Numbered from the stretch's first letter, positions 39,853-48,890 are shown. The stretch: DNA of 64,000 nucleotides from Halomonas sp. ML-15 (GCF_014779595.1 NZ_JACXZT010000019.1:1480545-1544544); one strand, 5' to 3'. Translations and numbers: made by a program. Notes: generated from the sequence alone by a model not told the origin.

Positions 39853-40716
39853 ATGGTGCACAGCATGACCGCCTTCACCCGCCAGCGTCACGAGGCCGCG
39901 TGGGGCAGCCTGCATCTCGAGCTGCGCTCGGTGAACCAGCGCTATCTTGACCTGCATTTCCGCCTGCCCGACAGCCTGCGCGACCTCGAGCCGATCTGGC
40001 GCGACGCGCTACGCCAGCGCCTGGCCCGCGGCAAGCTGGAGTGCACCCTGCGCTTCGAGCCGGTCAACGGCAGCGACAGCCTGAGCGTCGACCGCACCCG
40101 CCTCAAGGCCCTCGCCCAGGCGCTGGTGGAGGTGCGCAGCGAGCTGCCCGGCGTGGCCATGCCCGACGCCCTCGGCATGCTCCAGCACCCCGGCATCCTG
40201 ACCGCCGACAGCGTCGATCAAGACGCCATCCAGGCCGCCGCCCAGACGCTGTTCAACACCGCCCTGGATGACCTGGTGGCCGGCCGCGCCCGCGAAGGCG
40301 AGCAGCTCGCCGAGCTGATCCGCACTCGGCTGGTCGGCATCCGTGAACAGGTCGCCGAGGTCCGGCGCCTGCTGCCAGGCATCCTCACCCGCCAGCGCCA
40401 GCTGCTGCTCGAACGGCTCGAAGCGGTCAAGGCCGAACTCGATCCCCAGCGCCTCGAGGCCGAGCTGGCGCTGATGGCCCAGAAGGCCGATGTCGACGAA
40501 GAGCTCGACCGCCTCGACACCCACGTCAGCGAGGTCGAGCGCCAGCTCACTCAGAAGGGCCAAGTCGGCCGGCGCCTCGACTTCCTGATGCAGGAGCTCA
40601 ACCGCGAGGCCAACACCCTCTCCTCTAAGTCAGTGGTCGCCGAGAGCACCCGCTGCGCGGTGGAGCTCAAGGTGCTGATCGAGCAGATGAGGGAGCAGAT
40701 CCAGAACATCGAGTGA
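39853..40716 (+). CDS. yicC: YicC/YloC family endoribonuclease
   Basis: A 287-residue YicC-family protein, members of which are implicated in endonucleolytic RNA turnover. The N terminus MVHSMTAFTRQRHEAAWGSL, the stretch LRSVNQRYLDLHFRLPD and the C-terminal DFLMQELNREANTLSSKS are diagnostic. Start ATG 39853 has AGGAG upstream. In Pseudomonas the next gene is gmk; here a tyrosine integrase and about 23 kb of accessory DNA follow instead. Confidence 0.94.
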   Translation: MVHSMTAFTRQRHEAAWGSLHLELRSVNQRYLDLHFRLPDSLRDLEPIWRDALRQRLARGKLECTLRFEPVNGSDSLSVDRTRLKALAQALVEVRSELPGVAMPDALGMLQHPGILTADSVDQDAIQAAAQTLFNTALDDLVAGRAREGEQLAELIRTRLVGIREQVAEVRRLLPGILTRQRQLLLERLEAVKAELDPQRLEAELALMAQKADVDEELDRLDTHVSEVERQLTQKGQVGRRLDFLMQELNREANTLSSKSVVAESTRCAVELKVLIEQMREQIQNIE

Positions 40717-41065
40717 TGTCCATGGGTGATCATCAAAATCCATAGACAATTGTTTTTTTGGGAAAAAAATCGAGCTGTTGTCTATGACTGTCTACCAAAA
40801 TCTATCTTAAGCCACCGCCAATTGGGTAGTACAATGGGGAGTATACCGGCATACTCCCCACCAAGAGGCGCGATTCTGCCATGGGTACTCCCCACCTCAA
40901 ACGCTCACGCCCGGACCGGGCCATCCTTGCCAGTGACAACCCTCCCCTGCCAGCCAGGCATCATCGGCCGTGGAAACATGTACTTAATGCTGTATACGCT
41001 ACGCTATCCGCCACGCCTTCGAACGATCGTTTCAAATTTTTAAGTGCCACGCATGGGAGAGGCTA
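40717..41065. promoter_or_regulatory. Island left end: attachment-type repeats upstream of integrase
   Basis: A 349-bp gene-free stretch with dense repeats. (a) GATCATCAAAA at 40728-40738, repeated at 63918-63928. (b) A 9-bp inverted repeat CATAGACAA (40741-40749) / TTGTCTATG (40778-40786) enclosing TTTTTTTGGGAAAAAAA. (c) A 10-bp inverted repeat TGGGGAGTAT (40835-40844) / ATACTCCCCA (40851-40860). (d) A third copy of TACTCCCCACC (40852-40862 and 40886-40896). Such groups are typical of integrase core and arm-binding sites and of integrase promoters; the exact assignment is inferred. Confidence 0.6.
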
Positions 41066-42340
41066 ATGGGTAGCTTTACCGTCAAGAAGGTCCAGTCCCT
41101 GATCAAGGACGGGACACCAGGCCGCTACAGCGATGGCAACGGCCTCTACCTGATGATCCCCAAGAAGGGCGCTCCCTACTGGATGCATCGGTACACTTTC
41201 TCCGGAAAGCGCCGTGAGCTGACGCTGGACAAGTGCACAGACCTTTCCTTAGCTCAGGCTCGTGAGCAAGCGGTAGAGGCCCAGAAGGCCATCCGCAGCG
41301 GTGTAGACCCCGTCGAAGAGCGCAAGCGTGAGGAGCAGGCCACCATCCAATCCGTTCAGGACCTTTTCGACGATTGGTACCAGGACCTGGAGAAGCGTCT
41401 GAAGCACCCGCGTATCCCGAAACGGATCTTCGAAAAGGAGGTCGCCCCGTCGATCGGGCGCCAGCCCTTGGAGAGCGTCACTCCCATGGATGTCCGCGAC
41501 ATTCTCAGGAAAGTCGCCGGCAGCGGTCGCCCCGCCATTGCCAACGACACCCTGATGTACCTGAAACAGCTTTTCAATCACGCCATCAAGCTGGGCCTGC
41601 TCACCTACAATCCAGCAGCGGCCTTCAACGTGAACGATGCCGGCGGCATCGAGAAGAGCCGCGACAGGGCACTGACCCTCGACGAGATCCACAAGGTCTT
41701 TCACGTCTTTAGGGACAACCGGGACAGCCTAAGCCGCGACAACTATCTTGCCTGCGCCCTTCTCCTCGTTCTGGGAGTGCGCAAGACTGAGCTGACCGAA
41801 GCCCAGTGGAGGGAATTCGATTTGGAGAATCATCAGTGGGAGCTCTCTGGTGAACGCAGCAAGTCAGGAGCGGGCATTGTCATCCCACTCCCCCCGCAAG
41901 CCGTCAGCTGGCTGGAAGAGCTCAAGATCCGCGCCTGCGGCTCACCCTACGTCTTTCCCAGTCGACGCAGCAGCAAGCGGCCCCATATGGGCAAGGACAC
42001 GTTGAACCGAGCCATTTCCAAGCTGTTCGGCCGGGAGCCAGGCAAGAAACCACAACCTGAAAACAAGATGGGCGATATCGCCGAATTCACCGTCCACGAT
42101 CTTCGACGTACCTGCCGTAGCTTGCTGGCTGCCGCTGGCGTGCCGGGGCATGTCGCGGAGCGGTGCCTGAACCACAAACTCAAGGGAATCGAAGGCGTCT
42201 ACGATCGCCATGACTACTTCGATGAGCGAAAAGAGGCTTTGACCAAAGTGGCAGCGTTGGTTGAGCCTGCCATTGACGGAAACTCAGCTGAATATTTCGA
42301 GGCCCATCCGCAGACAGTAACAGCCCTCCAACTCACCTAG
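41066..42340 (+). CDS. Tyrosine-type integrase (DUF4102/P4-like)
   Basis: A 424-residue site-specific recombinase. The N-terminal DUF4102 arm-binding domain occupies about residues 1-90 (SDGNGLYLMIPKKGAPYWMH), then a core-binding SAM-like domain, then the catalytic domain. The catalytic set is visible: Arg239 (VLGVRKTE), His344 and Arg347 (VHDLRRTC), His370 (CLNHKLKG) and the nucleophile Tyr379 (GVYDRHDY). All five are present, so it should be active. It lies 350 bp after yicC, points into the island and would catalyse integration and excision. Start ATG 41066 with GAGAGG upstream. Confidence 0.95.
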   Translation: MGSFTVKKVQSLIKDGTPGRYSDGNGLYLMIPKKGAPYWMHRYTFSGKRRELTLDKCTDLSLAQAREQAVEAQKAIRSGVDPVEERKREEQATIQSVQDLFDDWYQDLEKRLKHPRIPKRIFEKEVAPSIGRQPLESVTPMDVRDILRKVAGSGRPAIANDTLMYLKQLFNHAIKLGLLTYNPAAAFNVNDAGGIEKSRDRALTLDEIHKVFHVFRDNRDSLSRDNYLACALLLVLGVRKTELTEAQWREFDLENHQWELSGERSKSGAGIVIPLPPQAVSWLEELKIRACGSPYVFPSRRSSKRPHMGKDTLNRAISKLFGREPGKKPQPENKMGDIAEFTVHDLRRTCRSLLAAAGVPGHVAERCLNHKLKGIEGVYDRHDYFDERKEALTKVAALVEPAIDGNSAEYFEAHPQTVTALQLT

Positions 42341-42426
42341 TTTTTTTCAAGATATGCATCAACTGCGGCAAAATCTGACATAAATACTGGTTCGGAAGGC
42401 AAGCCGCCGCTAGGTGGGTAAGCGCA

Positions 42427-43044
42427 TTATCTTTTTGATCCGGGCGGGTTATTCCCCCGCCCAGGGCCTGACGGGTTGCCAGTTTTGCTGGGCCAGTTGG
42501 GATTTACTGGATCATCATCGTAATCATCATTTGGATAGGAGTGCATGATATCCGAGTACATAGTAACCCCCCCTGAGATCGAGACGGATATTTGTTCAGT
42601 GCCAGCTATGCTCTTTAGATCGCCATAAACTTCCTTGATGCATTCATTAAATCTATCTCTGGCACCTTTCTTCTGAATATTAAAGTTTGATATCTCTATG
42701 CTCAGGATATTACCACGCAACGCAACCTCAACTTCAGTATGGTAATCACCGCAAAATATTTGAGCTGATCGGGTAGCTTTACGGACAAACTCAGCCACGC
42801 GCGTGACAACCCTCTTTTCTTCAGACTCATATTCAAGGACGGCAAAATCCCCCAACTGAAATTTATCCATAACTCCAGACCTGTTAATTGAAGTCATCAC
42901 CATATTTCTTCTCGTAAGGGGGCCTTTCTCAGGGATTATAAAGCACATCACGACTCCATCATCGGAGTCAAATACCTTTACTTCTCCAATCGGCAGGTGC
43001 TCTTGAATGATTTTTTTTACTTCATTCAGTTCTTTATCGTTCAT
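42427..43044 (-). CDS. Hypothetical island protein with Pro/Gly/Asn-rich tail
   Basis: A 205-residue protein I do not recognise. Residues 1-150 look globular (MNDKELNEVKKIIQEHLPIG..., with EVEVALRGNILSIEISNFNI as predicted strands); the last 30 residues are low-complexity Asp, Pro, Gly, Asn and Ser (SYPNDDYDDDPVNPNWPS). The ATG at 43044 has a G-run ribosome binding site immediately upstream; the frame is open to 43155 without similarity of style. Codon use is AT-richer than in the core genome, consistent with recent acquisition. It converges on the integrase gene. Confidence 0.55.
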   Translation of the reverse strand: MNDKELNEVKKIIQEHLPIGEVKVFDSDDGVVMCFIIPEKGPLTRRNMVMTSINRSGVMDKFQLGDFAVLEYESEEKRVVTRVAEFVRKATRSAQIFCGDYHTEVEVALRGNILSIEISNFNIQKKGARDRFNECIKEVYGDLKSIAGTEQISVSISGGVTMYSDIMHSYPNDDYDDDPVNPNWPSKTGNPSGPGRGNNPPGSKR

Positions 43045-43760
43045 ACGTCCCCCCTCGCAAGTCAGTACGCTCCCTATGCTCAGCATGACCGTTTTCGGCT
43101 GGAGTATCCAGCCGAGGAGCGTTTCCTGCTCATGCTCACCGTCTTCAATCGTCATGATTAGAGCTTAGATCCGAGGCTAAATTTCAGGCCTAGGCCACCT
43201 CAGCGTGGCTCTGGCCAATCAGCGGTATTATTTGCCCTAGCCTAATATAACCGCTACCAGTACGTAGCGGCTACCTTGGGCCTCATAGGTCCACTTGCTG
43301 CGATAGAGATACTCGTCGCGCAGATGCTCAGTGGGCGTCCTTCAGCTTGTCCAAGTCTTACCATAGCAGATCGAAAAGCGCCATGAAACGCGCCGTGTGG
43401 GTTGCCTTGCTGGAGCAATTTAAAAACTCGAGTCCGCATTGCTGTGCTGATAACCCCGATCCATCGCTGTGAAACCCTGCAGTGGCAGTGTAGACAGTAC
43501 GAAGGCAAAGAGGGCTGCATGGAAGGCTGACCCGGTTGGAGCGCAAGCTAGCTCGGGCATGGCCACGCGCTTTGTGAAGTCGCCTGAGCCAGCGTCACAC
43601 TTCCCCCTAATTCCATCAGCCGCCAACCAGCCGGCTTTAATGTGATGGTCAGCCTGAAGCCCAGAAGGCAATACTGAGCTTCTTTCTTGCGGCCGATTGT
43701 CAACTTTCAGGTTTTGACAGGTCACTTTCAGGCAACAGTGCCATAGGCTCAATTTTGTTT
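43045..43760. other. Gene-free stretch in island
   Basis: About 700 bp without a supportable gene. A 7-bp inverted repeat, CCGCTAC (43251-43257) / GTAGCGG (43264-43270), is the only clear structure. Two weak overlapping minus-strand frames around 43254-43752 have no family features and may be remnants of a lost gene. Confidence 0.4.
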
Positions 43761-44063
43761 TTAGTGAGAAGTTGTATCTTCGGATGCCTCCAACAAAATA
43801 TCACAAGCTTTAAGATTCAAGTCGATAAACTCATCCCAGCTAAATTCATTCGAATAGTGTAGATCATACTGCCGATCGACCCGGCAAATGTCAGGTCGAT
43901 CAGCATAGATTGTACAAATCTTACTGGCATCATTATAATGCTTGCAAGTACCATCACCCCGATCAAGTGGCCTAGTTTCACTCGCCAAACTAACATTCTG
44001 ACAACAAAGACCGCACTGGGTGCATGGAAACTCCTTTACTTTATGATGCATGAAGCCAACCAT
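43761..44063 (-). CDS. YkgJ family cysteine-cluster protein
   Basis: A 100-residue protein with the metal-binding cluster CTQCGLCCQN (cysteines at 14, 17, 20 and 21) and later CKHY, CTIY, DICR and CDIL cysteines. This is the pattern of the YkgJ/zinc- or iron-chelating family, of unknown function. The start overlaps the end of the upstream membrane-nuclease-like gene by 28 bp, so the two are probably co-translated. An internal ATG gives MHHKVKEFPC and is an alternative start. The coupling suggests a functional link to that protein (inference). Confidence 0.75.
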   Translation of the reverse strand: MVGFMHHKVKEFPCTQCGLCCQNVSLASETRPLDRGDGTCKHYNDASKICTIYADRPDICRVDRQYDLHYSNEFSWDEFIDLNLKACDILLEASEDTTSH

Positions 44064-45676
44064 TTTCGCGTACTCTCAGAATTCCCCATTTCGTAGGGTA
44101 GGTCAATTCCCCTTTTCGTCGTTTCTTTCTCCAAATACATGCCGCGTTGAATTTCATCATTACAAACCATCAATTCTTTTGAGAACTCCTCGAGCTCCTC
44201 CGCATTCAAATTAAACTCCAACTTACTAAGATCAGCCAAGTATTGATCTAATTCCGCGTTGATGGCTTCGAATTGGGCAACCGAGGCAGCATGCGGCATG
44301 ATAGAATCAATGAATTCCCATACTTTATTAGCGACACCACTATGGAGCATAATGTAGGTCAGCCCCAGAGTGACGACACCAGTTATCAGCGCACTACTGA
44401 AAGCAGCCAGTTCGGCACCCAGCGGAAAGTTGCATATCGGTAACAGTTGGGTATAGGCCACTGTTCCCACCGCCGTAGCGGCCCCTATAGATAGCACAGA
44501 AACAACGGCCCTACATAGATCGACAAAGCCCAATTTATCAGGGTTAAAAATTAGCAACTTGATAGCCTTGACCAGCTGCATCCAGACCTCTCGGATGATT
44601 TTAACCGCCATGCGCTGCGTCGTAGCAAACACATTGAAAATAGTGGTTGTAAGGCTAGCAAATACACCACCGAAGACGCCATCCTTGAAGGCCGTAAGGA
44701 AACTTTTGAAGCGCACCTTTACTCGCCTCCAGATACCTTTTAGCGTCTTATTGATACTGTCAATGAATGATGAAAAATCGAAGCCTACTTTGCACTCTTT
44801 CAGCAAGGTAGGGATCTGCTCGCGTAACTCGAACCAGACTTCAGCCATGATCAGCCCCAGCATTTGGCGGGTACCCATCTTCAAGCCCGATATCCCTGAT
44901 GCCGTGGCAGTCTGCTTCAAAAACTTGCTGCTAGTGTAGTAGGAGCGATTAATCTGCTGTTCGTAGGGCCTTCTGGCCTCGGCATCGCGTTCCCGCATAC
45001 TGTCGGGATCGATGGCTTTGAGCTGCTCGATCTTATCCTCGGTTTTCCGAATCTTATCTTCCAGCTTACGTGCCTCATGCTGCTGCTGAGGTGTGTTGCG
45101 CGGATGATTTTCCAGCTTCTGGCGCTCCATGGCCAGTGTTGATTCATGCGTACTTATTGTTCCAGGCAGTTTGTCCAAATAGGCATCGATGGATGTAGCG
45201 TTTTTTGACCTATTGACCGTACCTTGAGTAGATTGAAGGTTACTATCCTTATTCGCCAGTTCCACACCATCTGACTCAGCCAGGATGCGTCCCGGATCAT
45301 TATGAATTTCCTTGGCACTAATTACATGGTCGAGGTGGCGTTCATCACCTGCCCCCATGGTAGTATTTCGATACGGGTCATGTAGATCGCCAGCTTGATG
45401 TAGCGGCTTATCTCGCTTACCAGTATTTATATAATTCTCATGAGTATGGTAAGGGTGTGAGTCGTACTTCTCTCGATTTTCATATCGTTGCTTTTCACTA
45501 TCCGAAGCCCAAATTCCTTGGCGAGCATTGTGAACCGTGTCTACATTCCCGCCGACTTTATCCTCAAACAGGAGGAAATCTAGACCAAAGCTAGTTGCCA
45601 AACTATTAACGACAGTTTTTTCGAGTTCTTTGGACCAATTGTAATCCTGCGCTAAAGTTTTCATATGGAGGCTCAT
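44036..45676 (-). CDS. Putative HNH-like nuclease domain fused to membrane domain
   Basis: A 546-residue protein I cannot assign to a named family. Residues 111-160 carry an HNH-like pattern: DERHLDHVISAKEIHN with Asp116-His117, then KDSNLQS with Asn146-Leu147, then TVNRSKNA with Asn155 and Lys158. A coiled-coil-like charged stretch follows (about 180-240). Two long hydrophobic segments at about 389-411 and 421-443 are likely membrane helices, and the C-terminal 90 residues are charged and helical. A membrane-attached nuclease is therefore plausible but unproven. It overlaps the YkgJ gene, and lies downstream of a glycine-rich membrane protein gene, separated by a terminator. A second start at 45664 is possible. 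AT-rich, so recently acquired. Confidence 0.6.
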   Translation of the reverse strand: MSLHMKTLAQDYNWSKELEKTVVNSLATSFGLDFLLFEDKVGGNVDTVHNARQGIWASDSEKQRYENREKYDSHPYHTHENYINTGKRDKPLHQAGDLHDPYRNTTMGAGDERHLDHVISAKEIHNDPGRILAESDGVELANKDSNLQSTQGTVNRSKNATSIDAYLDKLPGTISTHESTLAMERQKLENHPRNTPQQQHEARKLEDKIRKTEDKIEQLKAIDPDSMRERDAEARRPYEQQINRSYYTSSKFLKQTATASGISGLKMGTRQMLGLIMAEVWFELREQIPTLLKECKVGFDFSSFIDSINKTLKGIWRRVKVRFKSFLTAFKDGVFGGVFASLTTTIFNVFATTQRMAVKIIREVWMQLVKAIKLLIFNPDKLGFVDLCRAVVSVLSIGAATAVGTVAYTQLLPICNFPLGAELAAFSSALITGVVTLGLTYIMLHSGVANKVWEFIDSIMPHAASVAQFEAINAELDQYLADLSKLEFNLNAEELEEFSKELMVCNDEIQRGMYLEKETTKRGIDLPYEMGNSESTRKWLASCIIK

Positions 45677-45697
45677 GGAAAATAAGGGAATTGAAAA

Positions 45698-45715
45698 GGG
45701 GAGCCTTAACTCCCC
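45698..45715 (-). terminator. Terminator downstream of the glycine-rich membrane gene
   Basis: A 6-bp GC stem (GGGGAG 45698-45703 / CTCCCC 45710-45715) with a CCTTAA loop. On the minus strand it is followed by TTTTCAATT. It lies between the two minus-strand genes, so they need not share one transcript completely. Confidence 0.6.
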
Positions 45716-45725
45716 CTAAGACTAG

Positions 45726-46826
45726 TCAAGCTGCCTCAACGGCTTCCGCACTGGTCGTAGCTTTTTCAAGCTGGTTATCCAGTTCGCCATCGTTTAGCAG
45801 CATAGATCCCTCTTCATTTGTCTCCATCACGGGCACACCATTTTCATCCATGGCAATAGCACCATCAACCACCTTCACTTTGAAGATTGGAGTCGTAATA
45901 AGATCAACCAAAATGGTAGCTAAAGCATAGCCATTTTCAATAGCACGCATAATCTCGCCATCAAGCCTGCTTAATTCCTGAGCCATATCGAGGTTCTGGC
46001 TTTTGATAACCTGCAGATGATCGTCGATTTCTTTGAGTTGATCAAAATACAAATTAAACTGGTCATCAAGAGAAGCCAAAGTTACTTTTATCCTCGTCAC
46101 ATACACCACTGTCTGGCCAAGGTGCTTGATGGCCTGCTCCAGCTTCTCGATGGCTTCATTGACTTCTTTGTCTGCCTTGCGAGCATTTCTTAGCGCTTCT
46201 TCACCGTGGCTATTGTAAGCCCAGCCTGCAATTGCCAATACAGGGCCAGCTACTGCAGCGCCGAGAATTGCCGTCCCACCGGCTATGCCCATGCCACCAG
46301 TTGCCAGAGACCCACCACCAATCGCAGCCAAGGTTGCTTTGGTAGCAGCAGCACCTGCCAGTGATGATATCGCAGTGCCTGTAGAAGCAGCCCCGAGAGC
46401 CATGACTCCACCATAGACTGCAAACCCTGCGGCAGCGCCAGCAGTACTGGCCCCTGCTAGTGTACCCAGCACACCAACGGCAGTGTAGCTGTACTCCTCT
46501 ATTTCTTGGAGTTTATGCTTGGGTATATTGACTTCCAGCTTGTTCTTGCGCCCAGCATTTAATTTTTGCTGAAGCTTGTCTGCCAGAATCTTGAACTCAC
46601 CAAGGCGCTTGCCAATCTCAAGCTCTTTTTTTCCAAGCGCCTCAAGCGCTGCCGTCGTCGTGGTTTCCTGCTTGTCAAACACTTCTCGCTTTTCGTCATA
46701 GCGCTGCTGAGCACTCGCAACGATCTTGTCGGCTTCCGAGTGGCTCTGATAACCGTCGTAGCCTTTTTTCGCGCCGTAGGCGGCGCTAGCCAAGGCTGCT
46801 CCAGCAAGGATAATGGGAAGTGGCAT
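45726..46826 (-). CDS. Glycine-zipper, coiled-coil membrane protein of unknown function
   Basis: A 366-residue protein. Residues 4-20 form a hydrophobic N terminus (MPLPIILAGAALASAAYGAK), 30-110 are charged coiled-coil-like, 114-205 are a Gly/Ala-rich hydrophobic core with many GxxxG spacings (VGVLGTLAGASTAGAAAGFA, GGGSLATGGMGIAGG), and 210-310 are again coiled-coil. Homologues are sometimes labelled chemotaxis protein in databases, but no chemoreceptor signalling motif is seen. Architecture suggests a pore-forming or membrane-scaffold role (inference). Start ATG 46826 has AAGGA upstream. Next downstream is the HNH-membrane gene. Confidence 0.65.
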   Translation of the reverse strand: MPLPIILAGAALASAAYGAKKGYDGYQSHSEADKIVASAQQRYDEKREVFDKQETTTTAALEALGKKELEIGKRLGEFKILADKLQQKLNAGRKNKLEVNIPKHKLQEIEEYSYTAVGVLGTLAGASTAGAAAGFAVYGGVMALGAASTGTAISSLAGAAATKATLAAIGGGSLATGGMGIAGGTAILGAAVAGPVLAIAGWAYNSHGEEALRNARKADKEVNEAIEKLEQAIKHLGQTVVYVTRIKVTLASLDDQFNLYFDQLKEIDDHLQVIKSQNLDMAQELSRLDGEIMRAIENGYALATILVDLITTPIFKVKVVDGAIAMDENGVPVMETNEEGSMLLNDGELDNQLEKATTSAEAVEAA

Positions 46827-47159
46827 AACTATGTCCTTATTAATTTCCAGCAGAAATTCTCACATACGCTGCAATTCGACCTCAGGCTACATAAGAAAAG
46901 CTCTATATAGCAGGTGAATCCCCCTGGGTCTTAGGGGTATCACTGTTCATATCGGCCGAGAGCAATGATCCTTGAGGCATTTTTCTTCGCGACAGGCGCT
47001 AAGCCCCGTTCTTATCGTCATAACGAGCTTGAATTGCTGACACGACAATATGTGTCGCAACTTGGAGTGCTTCTCTTCTCAAATCATTTGCATGACATGC
47101 GACGTCTATTGTCGCTCGACGGCACGAGTCTGGCTGCCAACACAAGACAAGCCAAAGGC
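46827..47159. promoter_or_regulatory. Divergent control region with small palindromes
   Basis: A gap of about 330 bp between the minus-strand membrane gene and the plus-strand DUF2201-like/WYL pair. It holds CGACA-ATATG-TGTCG at 47043-47057 and GCGAC-N7-GTCGC at 47099-47115, two inverted repeats sharing a GTCG core, and a 5-bp stem CCCCT/AGGGG at 46921-46937. These may be operators for the WYL regulator encoded downstream. A longer open frame from 46965 reads through, so part of the gap could be coding. Confidence 0.4.
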
Positions 47160-47813
47160 ATGACTATGACTAGGACAACAGAAGCACTCGAGCCCATGAG
47201 CAGCAGTAAAACGCACACACCCTGCCGAGCCAAAATATTGGGGCAATGGGAAGAAGACCGCCGGGCTTGGAGAATCCAGCACCCTGCCACTGCCAGACTC
47301 GCAGAAGGCTTGCCTATCGAGCAGGCCCTAGGCGAAGTGAAGACAGCGACCACCGATGGCGCTCGCCTGCTGGTGAATACGGACTGGAGTGCTGGCCTCG
47401 ATACCACAACACGCCGCTTCGTGCAGGCTCATCTAGTCTGGCACGCCGCGGCCGGGGACTATCGCCCCATTCAGCAGCATGACGAACATCGTTGGCACCT
47501 AGCCTGCGACCATGCCGTGAATGCTCAATTGCTGCTGCTCGGCTTCCCGCTGGCCGACGATGCGATATTGTTCCCGGCATGCATAGCGCGGAGTGTCTTC
47601 GAAGTCTATGCCTGGTTGGCCGATCATCCATGGCCCGAAGCGGAGTACAGCCTGGACCGTTTGGCCGGGCAAATCGACTTGTCTCCAAGCGCCGATAAGG
47701 TCAAGTATCTTGACCATGCCTGGCGTCAACGCATTCACAACGTGGTACGAGACTATCTCGGCACCTCCTGTTTGCCCAACGCGGTGGCCGCCTGGCTACT
47801 AACGCGTAGATGA
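47160..47813 (+). CDS. Degenerate DUF2201-like metallopeptidase-related protein
   Basis: A roughly 217-residue protein resembling the N-terminal putative metallopeptidase domain of DUF2201 proteins. The correspondence is ARLLVNTDWSAGLDTTTRRF, then HLVWHAAAGDY where family members have the zinc motif HExxH, then RWHLACDHAVNAQLLLLGFP and VFEVYAWL. The catalytic glutamate of HExxH is replaced by leucine, so zinc protease activity is unlikely. The usual C-terminal VWA-like part is missing. The start is uncertain: 47160 is used, but the frame is open from 46965. It precedes a WYL regulator gene by 60 bp and is probably co-transcribed with it. Confidence 0.5.
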   Translation: MTMTRTTEALEPMSSSKTHTPCRAKILGQWEEDRRAWRIQHPATARLAEGLPIEQALGEVKTATTDGARLLVNTDWSAGLDTTTRRFVQAHLVWHAAAGDYRPIQQHDEHRWHLACDHAVNAQLLLLGFPLADDAILFPACIARSVFEVYAWLADHPWPEAEYSLDRLAGQIDLSPSADKVKYLDHAWRQRIHNVVRDYLGTSCLPNAVAAWLLTRR

Positions 47814-47873
47814 TTCTTTTGCGAAGTTCCCTTAGGCTGTTGGCTCAGCCCCACCCAGCGACAAAGAGTGTAT

Positions 47874-48890
47874 ATGTCCGAGATACGCGAGACCCTGTTC
47901 CGCTACCTGGCCCTGTTACAGCTGATCCCACGCAGCCCAGGCCGGATCAGCACTCCAGTACTACTGGAAAAGCTGCATGAGCGCGGATTTCATATCGATA
48001 CCCGGTCGCTGCAGCGAGACCTGCGTGATCGGCTGTCGCTGCATTTCCCACTGGGGTGTGACGACAGCAGCAAGCCCTATCGCTGGTACTTCGACAGAGA
48101 CTTTCACTGCAGCCTGCCAGCGCTCGACGTACCCAGCGCACTTACCCTGGTGCTGGCCGAGGAATACCTGAAAGGACTGCTGCCTCCGGTAGTGATCGGC
48201 CAATTGACACCACAGTTTCGCGATGCCCGACAGCTGCTCGACGATCTGGAAGCGAATGGACTAAGCCAGTGGGCCAGGCGCGTTCGGGCCATCCCCAACG
48301 GCAAGGCGCTCCTACCAGCTCCGCTGGCAGAGGAAATCTGGCAGACCGTGTCCCAGGCGTTGATGACGCATCGCGCCCTCAACGTGACCTACCTGTCTCG
48401 CAGCGCCGAAGTGGAAAAGCAGTTCACCCTGCACCCACAGGGACTGGTTAGCCGCCATAGCGTTACGTACTTACTGGCTACGGTTAACGGCTACACCGAC
48501 ATCCGCCAATTCGCCCTGCACCGCATTGAGGAAGCCAGCCTGAGCAAAGCTGCCTGGCGGGAGTCTATCGACTTCGATCTTGATGACTACATCCATGGCG
48601 GCGCGTTTGGCTACCGGCAGAGCCCCCAGGATGTGACTCTAGTCGCCAATGTAGCTCCTCAAGTGGTTTGGCTACTCACGGAGACCCCCCTGTCTACCGA
48701 GCAGAGCTTCACCCCCCTCCCTAGCAGTGACTGGCAGCGCCTTACAGCTGAAGTACCCGACGACCAGCAGACTCTATGGTGGCTTATGGGCATGGGGACC
48801 AACGTAGAGGTTTTGGAGCCTGATGCCTGGCGACAAAAAATCCTCACCACTGCCGAAGAGATAGTTGCTCGTTCTATGGCTAAAGCCTAG
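47874..48890 (+). CDS. WYL-domain transcriptional regulator
   Basis: A 338-residue regulator with an N-terminal winged helix (MSEIRETLFRYLALLQLIP, SPGRISTPVLLEKLHERGFH, DTRSLQRDLRDRL), a middle linker and a WYL domain at about 150-230 (ALNVTYLSRSAEVEKQFTLH, PQGLVSRHSVTYLLATVNGY, FALHRIEEASLS). WYL proteins sense nucleotides or nucleic acids, and relatives such as BrxR and CapW repress defence genes. Given its place in a mobile island near defence genes it may control one of the neighbouring units. Start ATG 47874 with AAAGAG upstream. Confidence 0.82.
   Translation: MSEIRETLFRYLALLQLIPRSPGRISTPVLLEKLHERGFHIDTRSLQRDLRDRLSLHFPLGCDDSSKPYRWYFDRDFHCSLPALDVPSALTLVLAEEYLKGLLPPVVIGQLTPQFRDARQLLDDLEANGLSQWARRVRAIPNGKALLPAPLAEEIWQTVSQALMTHRALNVTYLSRSAEVEKQFTLHPQGLVSRHSVTYLLATVNGYTDIRQFALHRIEEASLSKAAWRESIDFDLDDYIHGGAFGYRQSPQDVTLVANVAPQVVWLLTETPLSTEQSFTPLPSSDWQRLTAEVPDDQQTLWWLMGMGTNVEVLEPDAWRQKILTTAEEIVARSMAKA

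Noticed and set aside
43254..43752. Short minus-strand frames in the spacer beside the YkgJ gene
   Set aside because: No ribosome binding site, no family features, overlapping alternatives in two frames.
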